A stretch of DNA of 64,000 nucleotides from Anisakis pegreffii (Eukaryota > Nematoda > Chromadorea > Rhabditida > Anisakidae). Below are positions 36,386 through 48,888 of the stretch, in pieces (the first letter of the stretch is position 1; each line of letters starts with the position of its first letter). The position numbers were made by a program, and so were the translations under genes. The notes beneath the pieces were generated by a model, which was given only the letters and a program-made list of their open reading frames with translations, had not been told where the DNA came from and searched no databases. Location of the stretch: positions 1 to 64,000 of the forward strand of contig JAPYMA010000307.1 of the NCBI GenBank assembly GCA_035041965.1, given 5' to 3'.

Positions 36386-36950
36386 CATCCTATTGAACAA
36401 AACTACGACTGTTGAACAGAATAGTGCGTTTGAACATTAAAATTCCAACTCATTGTAGGTTGAATTGATGCAATGGCTATGTTTTTACCGCTTTAGAGCA
36501 TCCTTCATCAAGTAGTGAGTGAGCAGGACTGAACATGATTATTCCAGTACTCCGTTGGTTGCGATAATTCGTACAGTTGTTTGTTAGATGTTGCATAAAA
36601 TTAATCTCTCGCTTTGCGAGGTGTATAATCAGATTTTGATGCTCTATTAGCATTCAATGCTCTAAAGCATTAGGTTCAGTTGAGAAAGGATCTCTAGGTT
36701 TAGGCTATGCATTATTCAGTTGGACAGATGAATCCGTAAATCTGAAGCAGCTCGAAGCTAGCGTGGAAAAGATGTAAATATTTCCTGCCTCTACATGACT
36801 CTACGGGCAAGTGTATGCTCCCACCACTCGTTTCACAGACAGAAGATGCAATTAGGTACGAGCCTTTTGACACAATTCAGCGTCATCCGCTTGAAATAGG
36901 TTTAGTTAGGGCTTAGGCTTAGAAGAGGCTACATTAACATTTGCCTATAG

Positions 36951-37776
36951 CAGTGGTTCTCATCGAGGATGAAATTACCCATTTTGGGCAATTCGGAGGT
37001 GTCAAGGGGTTATAAGGGGGTTGGGAAATTAGTATTCCATGTTATGTTATGACAGAACGTCATTGTGATGGTGTTTTTTACATCAGATATGTAAATGCGG
37101 TTGGTTGATGGCAACACTCTTCATCTAACAGGGTTTTCATTCGTTTTAACAAGGTTTTCATTCTTTTCCTTGCTGCTACAATCACTCTCATAGCTTTTAC
37201 CATCAAAAGTGTTCTCTTTGGCTAATTTCTCATTCATTTCATACAACAGTTGAGTCACATTCTCATTCTATCAAATGCATTCTTTAATTGATCATTTAAC
37301 TGTCGAATGTTGTTGAGCAATAATATTCGACTGCTGTATTGTTGATTTCGGCTGTCATCACTCGTCAACGCATCCAGTAAACAGTACATGCTGTAGAATA
37401 AGAAATTGATTCCAACTGTGAAGTGAAATGAGATGAAATGAATAAGAAAAACTCATCAAGAGAACGATTCTCGCATGTAATAGCTATGAAAGTGAATGCA
37501 ACACGTCTGAAAAGAATGAGAATCCATTTAAGTAGTTTGGAGTGAACTTGTCATAAACAACCGCTTTTCATGCTGTACTGAGAAACACAACGGTCTAAGA
37601 CAAGACCAAGCGATGTCTATTACCATCATGGACGTGCTAGTAAGATTGAACGTAATGGTCATCTGAACACAACATGTGCGATTTCCGTATTTAATATGGG
37701 GAGAGGGGGAAGGGGTAATAACGTTCTGCTAGATCATCAAAAGGGGTAATGAAACACCCGAACGTGAGAACCACTG
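36951..37776. mobile_element. hAT-type element (826 bp)
   Basis: The element starts CAGTGGTTCTCATCG and ends GTGAGAACCACTG, giving 12-bp terminal inverted repeats of the CAGTGGTTCTCA type known from hAT elements. It is flanked by an 8-bp duplication with one mismatch (GCCTATAG at 36943-36950, GTCTATAG at 37777-37784). No intact transposase is present. Protein-like fragments in reverse frames around 37.27-37.37 kb (LLLNNIRQLNDQLKNAFDRM) may be the remains of an internal gene. Confidence 0.82.
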
Positions 37777-38321
37777 GTCTATAGGAATTATTTATATTTT
37801 TTGAATACGCATAAATCTCATCTACACAGAGCCCTCTCAGTTAAAGTGAGTCGCGATTTGATGAAGCAGAAAAACGAAAACGAATTACGCAAGAATACAG
37901 CAATGGAAGAAGTTTTAGAATGCGGGTTTTTCCAGTTTGTGAGGCTCTCTAATTGTGTTCCCGCTGGAGGTTGTAAGGCCAATATTTTTTTTTAATTCTA
38001 AGAAAGATTCTGCTCCTTCGTATTATGCTCTTTTTGAACTGATCTAAATGATTTGGTATGAAGTTGATTGATATTACTGAACGGTGTTTAGATGGAGCGC
38101 AAACATGCGACTGATAACTGACTTATTTCGATACGATTGCAATTAGAAGTAAAGGAAAAGCACCTCGACAACAACTCTGATGCAACCAAGATTCCCAACA
38201 AATCAAATTTTGCACGGATGAAAATGCAGCAATCACCACCTCCAGTTGTGTTATCATGCATAATGTATTCGTTTCTTTCTTCAATAAAAAACCTAAAATG
38301 TTTACTTTGTATTACATATTA

Positions 38322-38330
<9 letters not shown>

Positions 38331-38362
<32 letters not shown>
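38331..38362. repeat. (ATT)n microsatellite
   Basis: A run of ATT triplets embedded in a longer AT-rich tract to about 38.52 kb. Confidence 0.85.
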
Positions 38363-38519
38363 CAATATTAATTATTTCGTTGTCATTAACTATTTATTAT
38401 TATCATCATTATGAAGATTATTATTAATGTTGTTGTTATTTTTATATTGATAATAATAATTATTATCATTACTATAACTATTACTATTATCGTTCTCATC
38501 ACTGTTAATCATAGTGTTT

Positions 38520-38880
38520 GATACGGGAAGAGACGTCCCATTAGTCCCTCGTAGCTTCCAAGGCGGGGCACCGATTGGGGTCCCCTCTCATTAACCAAGC
38601 CTCATCCAAGCCCCGCTTGCTTGCCCAGGGACCCTTTCGCTAACTTCTGACAACTGGAATCAGTTTTCGATCATTAGGAAAAGAACCAAATGTTCCCCTG
38701 CTAATTGGTGATCTTCGCACATCTCATTTTAATGATCACAAGTTAGCGGAGCAACGCTCCAAACAACTGGGCGAGAGACGGCCGAGATGGCAGAGAATCC
38801 CTCAAAACGCAGTACTGTCTCAGGTTCTGTGGGAGGGAGGGTACCGGTGGATCTCCCCGTTGCTAATAATAGCAGTTTAT
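38520..38880. other. GC-rich block of unknown origin
   Basis: This stretch is clearly richer in G and C than its surroundings (for example AAGGCGGGGCACCGATTGGG, GGGAGGGAGGGTACCGGTGG). It has no open frame of note. It could be the untranslated or promoter part of a retroelement, or an inserted repeat. No boundaries with duplications were found. Confidence 0.4.
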
Positions 38881-40560
38881 AACAAAAAATTACGTCAAGA
38901 TATGAAGGATATTTTATGAGCTGTTTCGCACACTGAATCCTGTACTTCTTTTCATCGCTAAATGCAGCTTTTTCTGTAAATAACCGTCAAAGTGCAGAAA
39001 ATGGCCAAAAGCACGAGTTTCACCGCCTAAAAAGTCGACTGAACATCAATCAGTCTCAAGAATATGTCATCATAGGCAATCAGATATGCAGAATCCGAAT
39101 CTGCAATCATATTCTCTCTAAACCCCTTTGATCTTCTGCAAAAAGCAATTGAAAGGACAATGCACCAAGAGGGATCTCACTTACAATAATATTTCTTCCA
39201 GATGACTGAACGGACTTGCTTACTTAGAAATGTGCAATGAGACAAATCGCTACGAATATTGAAGAGAGTTGTGAGGAAACGTACGATAGCTAGAAAAATG
39301 AAGAAAGTAATAGATCAGACGCAGACAGTGAAAGCAAAGGATTTCTTCATTAGAAAACGAACGTGATTCGTCAGTTAGAGCTACGATTGTGAAGTTCAAA
39401 AAAAAAAAAGTTCCACAACTATGGGTGATGAGGAGGAGAGGGGCTCATTTTCGAATTCTGCGTATCTGACTGCCTAAGGCAACTTGTTCATCTACTTTCA
39501 TAACGATGAAAACATGACTTTCGAAGCAGTGAAACTCAAGCTCCTGAGCCATTCTCCGATTATTTGCAGAAAAAACGCACATGTCGGTGAAGGAAGTTCA
39601 TTCTCGGATTCCATTCAAAAAACTCCCCGCAAAAATGGCAGTCTCACCATTGAGTTTTTTTGTTGTTGTTACCTAGAGCAATCAACAGGAAAAAGTTGAA
39701 GAACGAACCACTTTCGAATCCAACCAGAGTATCGAATTTGATCGTAAAAAGTTGTTTGTTTTTGAGGCGATTCTTCTGATTCTTGTAAGCGATTAAGAAA
39801 ATATCACGAGTATCATTTGGTTGTGAACATACCATATAACTTTCTTTCCACTACAAAGTGGTCCTTCATTAATTCAACTTATTGTTACCAGGCTTAGGAG
39901 TTGATGAATGAAGTGAACTGCAGAATAAGGTGTGGGGGGGGGAGGAGGAGGAGGGAGGAGGACTGGAGAAGGACAACAGAGAAATAAGTGAATGACAACC
40001 TTTTTATCGATGAAAAGCATACACGATGATTCGATACTTCGGCCTAATTCATTAAAAGCAATATTCGAATTTCTCATGAGCAGCACAAGTGGTTGATGAA
40101 GTAATTGAGTTCGTTGTTTGTAGATGTTCGTCGACTAAATGAAATATTCACGCATCAATCTAATGTGCTGCTAGGCGCTAGCCAATGAGAATTGAATAAC
40201 CACTCAACAAGCTACGGTTTTGCAGTATGCTCACCAAATACGTGAATGCGAATGTAGATGACTTGATAATGAATTGAAGAACAAGTTAAAGAATGGACCA
40301 GTTGCTAGAAGGTAAACTCATAGATGATCAATAAATGCGTATTGCAATTCTATTTAATCAATTCAACGGAGTTGCTGCTGTAGCGCTGATGATGAAACAT
40401 TGCATTTTATCTTTTCATACGGATAGTTGAATAAAACCACTCTGAGAACATGCGCATTAAATCATTTGACAGATTTTTGATTTGGTATAATTCAGTGACT
40501 ATTATGATTCTCAGTCAGAGTCACATAGCTGTGGTATTGCAGTGGTATGCGCAAGACAAA

Positions 40561-40757
40561 AATTATTATAATTTATTATTATCGCTTCTATTATTATTAT
40601 TGTATTATTACTATATTGTTGTATTACTATATTATTATTATATTATATTATTATATTATTGTATTATATTATTATGTTATATTATTATGTTAATGTTATT
40701 ATATTATTATATTAATATTATTATATTGTTATAATATTATTATTGTTATTATTTAAT
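40561..40757. repeat. (TTA/TAT)n low-complexity tract
   Basis: About 200 bp of interrupted TTA and TAT words with no other information. Confidence 0.85.
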
Positions 40758-41512
40758 TATGATCAATATAATGGAAAATTTCAAGAGAAGAAGAAGAATG
40801 AAAGAGAAGCGAGGAATACCCTATTCATAATAACTCAATAAGGGAAAGATGCGAATGATGATAACGAATACCAAACTTCACACAACATGCTCGGCTGGTT
40901 GAAAAAGAACAAAAACTGGTTGATTTGTAATCAATTGAAGAATTGGTAATCGTTATAACACGAAGAACTGCATTATGTTTTCTCTTGTATGATACCGCAT
41001 TTCGTTCATTATCATCACATGATACAAACATAACGACTCTTTCTGCTCGCCTTATATCCCCAATTTGCTGTTTGCATTTTAACTCTAACGGTTGTCAGTG
41101 TAAGCAATCTAAACAGTTTATTCTGTATACAATTCATTTAGGTGAATGTACGTTGTGATGCGCATTTTTTCTGTAACGAGTAAGATAATAATGAAGTAAA
41201 TAGAATAAGCGAATGACTGATCCAAATAATGCACAGATGATTAATAAGGCGTTTTGGCATTAGAACGCCATCATCAGCTACAATATTACTTGGGCAAGGT
41301 TATTGAACTTCTTACAGTTCCCCTCCCTTTGGTATAGACTTTGCTGTTCACAATTTCTGACATACATCTTTTAAAATTTTCAGCTTTTCACCCAGCTACA
41401 TTCACATCCACTTTCTAAATAAATATTTAAGTTCTTTCATTTACAAATCAGGAATGAGACGTGGTTTTTACTGAGAGCAGGCAGTTGTCCATCGATCACA
41501 ATGGGATTATAC

Positions 41513-41690
41513 CAGAGATGGGCACGCTAGCGAAAAAAAAGTTAGCGCGCTATTCGCTGACCTGCTATCCTAACAACTACAAGCGCTATTCGCTATCGCT
41601 GTCAGCGTCAAAAAATAGCGGAGCGCTATCGCTATTCCGCTAATCAAGCAGAATTAGTCCGCTATTCGCTATCGCTACTTTGAAATTTAC
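41513..41690. repeat. Repeated CGCTATTCGCTAT words; possible hAT end
   Basis: The segment begins CAGAGATGGGCACGCTAGCG, similar to hAT termini beginning CAGAGATGGGCA. It then repeats CGCTATTCGCTATCGCT-like words on both strands. I could not find the opposite terminus or a duplication, so it may be a solo or truncated end. Confidence 0.35.
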
Positions 41691-42439
41691 ACTCAAAATT
41701 TGCAATTGCACCACTTATTTGCATGGAAAAAACCCCACTGTGACATTAAACAGCTGAAAATTTTTATCGAATCATTCAACAATAGATAATCATTCCAACA
41801 ATAAGCGCCAGTCATTAAAAACAAACTTTGACAATGAGAAAATAACCAAACGACGACAACAAAATTCAAAGATGAAAAGCAGTCAGTTGACAACAGCTCA
41901 CATTACACTTTCTCATTCCTTCTTAAGAACATCAACATGTTAAGCATTTCGTCTGAAATTCTGGATCGTTTGGATCTTATTGTATCGCCTAACTCAATCC
42001 CTGAGACGAAAATCAGCGATCATCACACCTATACGTAGAAAAAAATGTGAAATGAATCTACGAAACTACCTTATTAACATGCTCAAGTTCTGAAGTTTTC
42101 AAGAAAATAGCTGCAGTCAAACTGACAAATTATTTTACAATGAATGATCTGTTTTCCCGTTTCCAATGTGCTTTTATAGATAGGAGATCAATCACTGCGG
42201 TTCTATATTGATCCTAGCAAAATTGTACATCTCATTCAGACTACAAAGGCTACACCGACACTACATATTTCGATTCTGAAAAACCGTTTTATTCAGTATC
42301 CATACTTAAATTAAACATAAAATTACAAGCATGCGACATAGGAGGTTGTTTGGGCAATTCCCTTATCCCGACTAAGCAAAGTAGTTAACCTGAATTCGCC
42401 CATCCTATAATATACCTCTTCCTCTTGGTAACAAACGCT

Positions 42440-42715
42440 ACGTTAATGTTGTTAACAATGCTCGAATAAGACACATACGTTTCGTCTTGAAGAGGCAATG
42501 TGGGAACCTATCCGAATACCAATGGAGATTATCAATATTAGAATCAGAAACTTTAGAACTACGAAGATTTTATATTGATTTTTGAACAGACTACAACATC
42601 ATTAAACGTCAGTTTGATTTACCAGTGAAAGAATTTTTCGAATTTCCTCAAGCAATGAACGAAGCCATCAAAATGATTCCCTTAAACTCGCTGTCAAACA
42701 TTGCAAATGAAACGT
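42440..42715 (+). pseudogene. Decayed non-LTR retrotransposon C-terminus
   Basis: The forward frame reads CGNLSEYQWRLSILESETLE and RRFYIDF, then a stop, then KRQFDLPVKEFFEF. This pattern (LxSLExRRxxxDFxxxYxI...FF) is typical of the region after the RT domain in jockey/CR1-like LINEs. It differs from the RTE element in this window. Stops show it is dead. Confidence 0.35.
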
Positions 42716-42758
42716 GACATGACTCTCTTTCGCAAATAGAATCGTTAGTCTGGAATGT

Positions 42759-42912
42759 TACCTGGATTACCTGGATTGGCCAGGCTATCAAACGTTTGTA
42801 ACGTTGCTGGCCACAATGCTCGCGTTTCCGTTCGCACTGTTTTAGCCTTTATTGTAGCCACTCCGCTGGCTAGGCGAGCAGGCCAAGTGAGTACAACCGA
42901 GTATTTAATTAG
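42759..42912. mobile_element. 154-bp element built from both ends of the RTE LINE
   Basis: The left ~70 bp matches the 3' end of the LINE (from TACCTGGATTACCTGGATTG, as at 2274 onward). The next ~50 bp matches the LINE 5' end (CTGGCTAGGCGAGCAGGCC, as at ~5132-5150). It is flanked by a 13-bp duplication TAGTCTGGAATGT at 42746-42758 and 42913-42925. It therefore retrotransposed as a unit, in the same orientation as the full copy. It behaves as a SINE-like or internally deleted parasite of the RTE element. Confidence 0.82.
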
Positions 42913-43818
42913 TAGTCTGGAATGTACTCTCCCAATATATTGTCTCCTCACAATTGACCCAAATATTACTCGGATCAATTCCACCACAAGAAATCGGTTT
43001 CTGGTCCTTGTTAAAAATTCGTTCGCCCGAAATACAAATCTGTCTCATCTACAGTATTATAACATTTTTATTGCTGTCATGCTCACACAAAGGTCCGTTC
43101 TAACGCATCGAACGTTAAAACAACCATCACTCTGATCGGACATCATCAAGATTATGTGGATTACGCACTAACGTTTGAATCTCTTTTCCATCCATTCCAT
43201 TTTTCAGTGTTATACATTTGTTTTTGTAGTGCAAAAATGTGTCATAGCAAACAGTTGCGGACATGATAAATGTTACGGATAAATTTCAGTGTTATTTTAT
43301 CCTATCCGAAGTGTGCAATGCTGCCGTTCTCATCCCCACAGGCCAACGTTTTCAGTTGAATCCTTCCGCTTTTTCAGCCTTTGCAATTCATAATGAACCT
43401 GGCTCACGGTGATGAGAACCATTTGCGAATGGTCCTTGCTAACGAGATGGATGTTCGGAAGAAGAAAATGAAAATACTGTGTGAAGACAGTTCGAAAACC
43501 GACGACATTTACTATCATATGAACGAAATATTTCTGGTAATTTCAATATGATGAATAGAAAAAAAGCATTTCTCACCGAGCGATTCCTGTGAGTCGTAAT
43601 TTGGCCTGAAATTGCAGTGATAAAATCAGACGATTTCCAGAAGATGAAGAAGAAGAAATTTATGTTATTGTCATTCTAGAATTTTGTTCAGTTTTTCTCG
43701 CCGAATGCTACGCATTTTCTATTTTTCGTGTGTTTCGATGAAATATTACCGTTAAAACTGCATTACTGCTTCGCGGTTATATCCTAAAGATCACTTATTT
43801 CAATGTTTTTCCCGCACA

Positions 43819-44095
43819 TTACACGATACCAAGAGGAGTTTGACAATGAGTGAATATGTTGCTCGATCTGGAATTTTCGCACAGATTCACCTTGGCTGGA
43901 TCATAGTCAATGAGTTTTGACAATTGTTTCGGAGCTGATAGACTTTCATCCATGTCTTCATTCCCCTTCGAGATTTCTTCGTCAAGACTGAATACTTGTT
44001 CTCTACATATCACCATTCATTCTTCTGAAGCAATTTTCTCCTTAAAATCTTTGCAAAGTGGATTCGTCTTTCTACCGAATTCACCGAGAAGTTGA
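43819..44095 (-). other. Possible coding remnant of unknown function
   Basis: The reverse frame reads WFQLLGEFGRKTNPLCKDFK, then a stop, then VFSLDEEISKGNEDMDESL and SKLIDYDPAKVNLCENSR. The composition is protein-like and charged, but no family is recognised and an in-frame stop interrupts it. It may be a decayed gene or exons with an undetected short intron. Confidence 0.2.
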
Positions 44096-45460
44096 AACCA
44101 ATCTACACTTTACATGCATTTTGTCTGGTTCCACTTGAGTATGATGTAGTCAAAAGATTGCCAAACAACGGCGTAGAGCAAGATACGATCAGTTGCTTCT
44201 GTAGGCAGGTTGTAACGTATTTTAAAAGTACTTATGCTAAAACACTAATCAGTTCATCACGACGACATTTGTGCGATGGCCATTTAAGCGCCTGTTTTGA
44301 AGCATAAGGTTCAGCGTTAAACGACCGAATAAATTTTCTTCCCTAGACCTACAACTCTCTTATAGTGAAATATTGGATTGTGGAATGTATGTTACACATT
44401 GCAAATTCACTGATCTATTGTCCATTTATATCTCCTCCGTCTCGTTTGTTAGCTCATAATCCATTCATGGCCTGTTGGCCCGTTCTTGTACCCGCTCACA
44501 CCCGTCGTCGCAACTGCTCACTATCCATTTATCAGTTCACTCACCAACTGCGTCCCACAACTGAGTGTATGGAGTTAGCTGAGCTCTTTCGTTCACGGCT
44601 AATTTGTTTGCATTGTTCATTTCCTTGTAACTACTCATCGTATTTTTTCAATTATTAGTTTTTAATCGAGAACAATTCTATTTATGAAGATAACAGCAAT
44701 ATTTTTCCCTTTTCACACAGTTTACAATCACAGCGAACGATATTCCTTAAAACGATCAATACTATTGCGAACGCGGCAAATATCACTTAATCACAGTTTC
44801 TGATAATAATTAACAATAATAATGATAACAACAATAATAATATTCATTACAATAGCAATAATAGTAACGATATAAATATACAATATCGTTTTAAAATTTT
44901 AATTGCACTTGAGTTTGTTTGAGATATTCCAAACTGAATACATAAATAATTCGTAAACGCCGACATGAGTACAAGAGAGATATGAAAGGTATTAATATGG
45001 TACCGCAGATGATATCCTTCTCATATCATATTCATGCAACATATCAGATCATGAAACTCAATAACCAATATTAGAGTGATTATCAAAAAATTGCACCGAT
45101 CGATGGATGCATACAAGTGAATGGGAAATTTTCGATTGATTCTACGAATATGAATTGAATAGAAATAATGTTATCATCAAATAGACCAATATCAATAAAT
45201 ATAAATCAGGCCCGTGCTCGGAAGTTGTCATTTCAAGAGGGTGATTGTTCTAATCACTTTTATCAATCAGCAACCCTCAGTGAATCGGGTTGACAAACAG
45301 ATTAGCTCTCTGCTAGTCAGGAGATCACAAGCCTGATCTAAATGTGTTCTAAAACGAACAATACAATACGCACCAAGAAATGGACATTTAATTAGTTTGT
45401 GAACAAAACTCATCAGCTGATAATTATGCGACTAATCGCAGACTTGTAAAAAATATTTTA

Positions 45461-45462
45461 TG

Positions 45463-45506
<44 letters not shown>
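45461..45506. repeat. (AAT)n microsatellite
   Basis: An uninterrupted run of AAT triplets just downstream of the ETS gene. Confidence 0.9.
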
Positions 45507-45508
<2 letters not shown>

Positions 45509-45880
45509 TAATAATGAAGAAAGAATCTCGTGGTCATCTTCAGGCAAGTTTTATGAGTGATAATTGCGAAAGTTAGCAAAGCAACATTCCCAAAGAGATA
45601 CTGCTTTTAAATGGACTGGATAAAATGACTCGCAATTGTAAGAAATTTAAAAAAACGAAATGCATCAGTGAAGCACACGTTTGAACAGAACAAGAATATT
45701 CGAGAAAGATAAGAGCCAAACAAACATGGCGCTGAAATACGCCTTTACTTCATCTACTACTCTCGAGAGCAGTAATTAAATAAATGGTTAAATACCATAC
45801 GTCGACGATACATGAACGAATAGATGCTTTATAGATACAGTCATCGCACTGCTCTATCCATCTAGTTGCTACTGACTAGG

Positions 45881-48547
45881 TCAGAGGTTGTATGGTGGTA
45901 AGAATTTATAGACAAGACGTTGTTTCTTCTCGGGCTTTTGAATGATTCCTTTTTTGTAATATTGCCGAAGTGATCGAGACAACTTATCGTAATTCATTTG
46001 TGCCCGATTTTTGCGTTGTCCCCAGAAACGAGCTAAATGATGCGATGATTCGATCTTGAAAGTACCTAAATAATGGATACTGTTATTGCTGATGATGAAA
46101 TGAAAAGAAGCAGATAACCTTCATCGCGATCCACCCATCTCACACATGAACTGTACTGTTTGGGATGGTCAAGCAATTCACGAATGAAATGCCACAAATG
46201 AACACTTCCCGTATGACGTTGCGGTTGTTGGTGAATACATGGCTGCTGCTGTTGTTGTTGTTGAGTTGGCGCAGAAACATTCACTTCTAAACATAAGCCA
46301 TCTGTTATTTTTTGCAGTAGCTTATGAAACGAAACGAACCGTCAATGGTCGATGATTCGGCACTGGATGACAGCTCGGAATCGCTAGGACTTGCTAGAAT
46401 AATGGTGTTAGTTTGAATGATTTGTTGAGCTTGTGAAACTGCTGATGATGCGAAAAAGCTGCTTTGTGACTGCAAAACTGTGGATGTGTTCAGTGCATAA
46501 CCATTCGAATCTGAATCAAATTTCATTTGTGTCTTCATCTAACATCACATATACCAAGCACACAACTTCCTTCTTATTATCACATCATCTAATTTCATCT
46601 GCTACCACAAATGAAGAGATATATTAAATAAATAAATTTTCTCCTATATTCACTGTTGTTCTCAGCAGTTGAATAATAAGCCATATTCGTTGCTGCAGTA
46701 TCGCTTGTATCTGCATCGAAATTATTCACGTATTCTAATGCTGCTGGTGTTATTGCGGTGTTATTCTGAAGTCGATTCGTTGTAGCATTAATTGACGGTG
46801 CATTACTATTATTGTCTTTAATGCTAGAAATAGAATTAGCACTATGATCATTAGTAGCGGTTGATGACGAACTTGCTGGCTGAAAAAGAGTTGTAATAAT
46901 AAAAACAGATAAATAAAATCGTTTGCAACTGATTCATCGTCTAATAAACTAGGTAAATCATCACTGTTCACTTAGCAATTATCATCGGTCAGTATATTAT
47001 TCATCAAAACAGTACTTATTTTCGTTTCACAGTGCAAAATATTCACAGTTATGAATATTAGAGTGTTTCCATATCGTTAATTAGGAATACAATGAAGCAT
47101 AATTCTTACCCAGACAATCATCCCCGCACTGTCTCTAGCCGTCGCCCCTGCAGATAGCAATCGTGTACTATTATTATTTTGCACATTTGAAGGAGGAACA
47201 GAATTTGCGAGATGGTTTTGTTGAATTGTTACACTGCTGTTTTGTTGTTGGGTGTACGATTCGAATGCTGAAATGAATTGCGAAGGTAATGAAGGCGACA
47301 AAAGCTCGTAGTACAGAAAACAAATGAATAAATGTAACCCGTTTTCCATAGCTGCAGTTGTGCGTGCAACGTGTCACCACCATCAGGTGCACGTGCCATG
47401 AACTCTTCTTGATTCATCGCCAACAGAACACGTCCCGATAGAAACAGTGCGCGTGGTGCATGCAGCTGAAACTGCATGCACATCTCCGATATCCATCGAG
47501 CGCTGTGCTCAGCTGTCCACACATATGGGTCTGAACGAATATTCAGAACCTTGGTACTTTTTTACGACTCAATAATCAGACATCTGTGTTCTTGTCGCTT
47601 TATCGAAACAATAACGATGAAAGGACAAAGCAAATTGGTTTCCTCGTTGATCTATGACGATAAAAAACAACACATCTTTGAACGCTACTTTTTTTGAACT
47701 TTTATTAAGTGCATCATTATCTGATAATAAAAATGCAAATGTCTAATGAGAAGTCGCAAGTGATAAAAAGGCGAGTAACGAACCAGTTGGAAGTGCAAGT
47801 TTAGCACAAGTAGTGCTAATATCTTGAATAAGATGACGTAAAATCAGATCTCGATAGATATCCATCTGAGCTGCATCGCTGAATGTTGATTGTTGCTGTT
47901 GTGCGTTGAATGCGTAGCAATTGTTCAATGAAAGCGAATCTTCGGATCGAGTTGAGAGCGAACAGTTATCTGACAACAGCTTATTGCTAATTGAATCGAA
48001 CAAGTGAAGAATGATTTGATGAATGATACCAGAATGTTGGGGTGACGCTTGTTCACATTTAACGTTCGAGATAGGTAACGAGCTTGTTATTCCACAGGCA
48101 CTCCCTTCATTCTCATCATAACACAGTAATGCTTGTTGCTGCTGCTGCTGCTGCTGCTGCTTCAAGACGTAGACATTAATGTAAAGCTGATTAGATAGAA
48201 TAAGATCTGAATTATTCATAATTAATACCGATCTTGTGAACGTCGAATTGCTTCGTCGACAAAATGCTGACGATAGAGACGCGGCTGCAGTTGCACATGA
48301 CGCCAGCGGGATCGTATCTGATGCTGTCGTGGAATATAAGATGTTAATTTTTTGTATTGATTTGATCATATTAATAAATTATCATTATTATCACTAAAGT
48401 ATCTGTTATCATTGCTAATACTGCTAATTTATTATTGCTCCATTTATATGCATTGCCCAATTTTTACTAGTGTTATTATTATTATTATTGTTATTATTAT
48501 TGTTATTATTATTATTATTGTCACTATTATTATTATTATTGTTATTA

Positions 48548-48598
<51 letters not shown>

Positions 48599-48888
48599 GT
48601 AGTAGTAGTAGTAGTAGTAGTAGTAGCAGTAGTAGTAGTAATAGTAGTATTACTATTATTATTATAGTTATTACTATTAATGTTACTATTATCGTTGAGT
48701 GGTTGCTGTTGCTGTGTTATACGGTAGAAAGTAGCTCGACGATGGTCAATTTCGAAAGCATCCTCGACTTTAATTGTTCGACACAAATCGTTTTGCGTAT
48801 GGTTGTGAGATGCATTACTCCATTTATAAGCACTGCCCAATAGAGCATTCGTGCGAGTGCTTAGCGCTGTTGTCGAAAGAGCATCCAT
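45881..48888 (-). CDS. SPDEF: SPDEF-type ETS transcription factor (Pointed + ETS domains)
   Basis: Exons: 48888 to ~48.47 kb, 48323-48229, 48159-47784, 47530-47339, 47267-47110, 46879-46654, 46538-46340, 46286-46119, 46065-45881. It should bind GGA-core DNA in the nucleus. The Pointed (SAM) domain spans exons 3-4: LIQDISTTCAKLALPTG, YVWTAEHSARWISEM, MNQEEFMARAPDGGDTLHAQ, LQLWK. The DPYVW and GGDTLHAQLQLW features fit SPDEF. The ETS domain spans exons 8-9 at the C-terminus: LWHFIRELLDHPKQYSSCVR, WVDRDEG, TFKIESSHHLARFWGQRKN, RAQMNYDKLSRSLRQYYKKG, QKPEKKQRLVYKF. The recognition-helix Arg pair (SRSLRQYY) is present. Between the domains is Ser/Thr/Asn/Gln-rich linker with poly-Gln. The first exon is Thr- and Asn-rich and the least certain; its start MDALSTTALSTRTNALL was chosen as the first in-frame Met. 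Confidence 0.92.
48470..48672. repeat. Compound (ATT)n/(AGT)n triplet tract
   Basis: It overlaps the first exon of the SPDEF-type gene and, read on the minus strand, encodes runs of Asn and Thr. If the exon ends upstream of the tract it is instead intronic. Confidence 0.9.

Larger units (their letters stand above)
35283..45880. other. Repeat-rich intergenic region
   Basis: About 10.6 kb with no intact gene recognised; the missing first exon(s) of the FRS2-like gene should be in it. It contains a possible kinase-like remnant (36.25-36.38 kb), an 826-bp hAT-type element, microsatellites, a GC-rich block at 38.52-38.88 kb, a GC-rich repeated-word patch at 41.51-41.69 kb, decayed RT sequence at 42.4-42.7 kb and a short LINE-derived element at 42.76-42.91 kb. 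Confidence 0.6.

Noticed and set aside
39934..39963. G-rich run (TGTGGGGGGGGGAGGAGG) as a possible G-quadruplex
   Set aside because: It is a simple G/GGA tract with no gene context; nothing beyond composition supports a function.
48412..48843. Forward-strand poly-Ile/Leu/Ser frame opposite the ETS gene
   Set aside because: It is the shadow of the triplet tract; the supported coding strand is minus.
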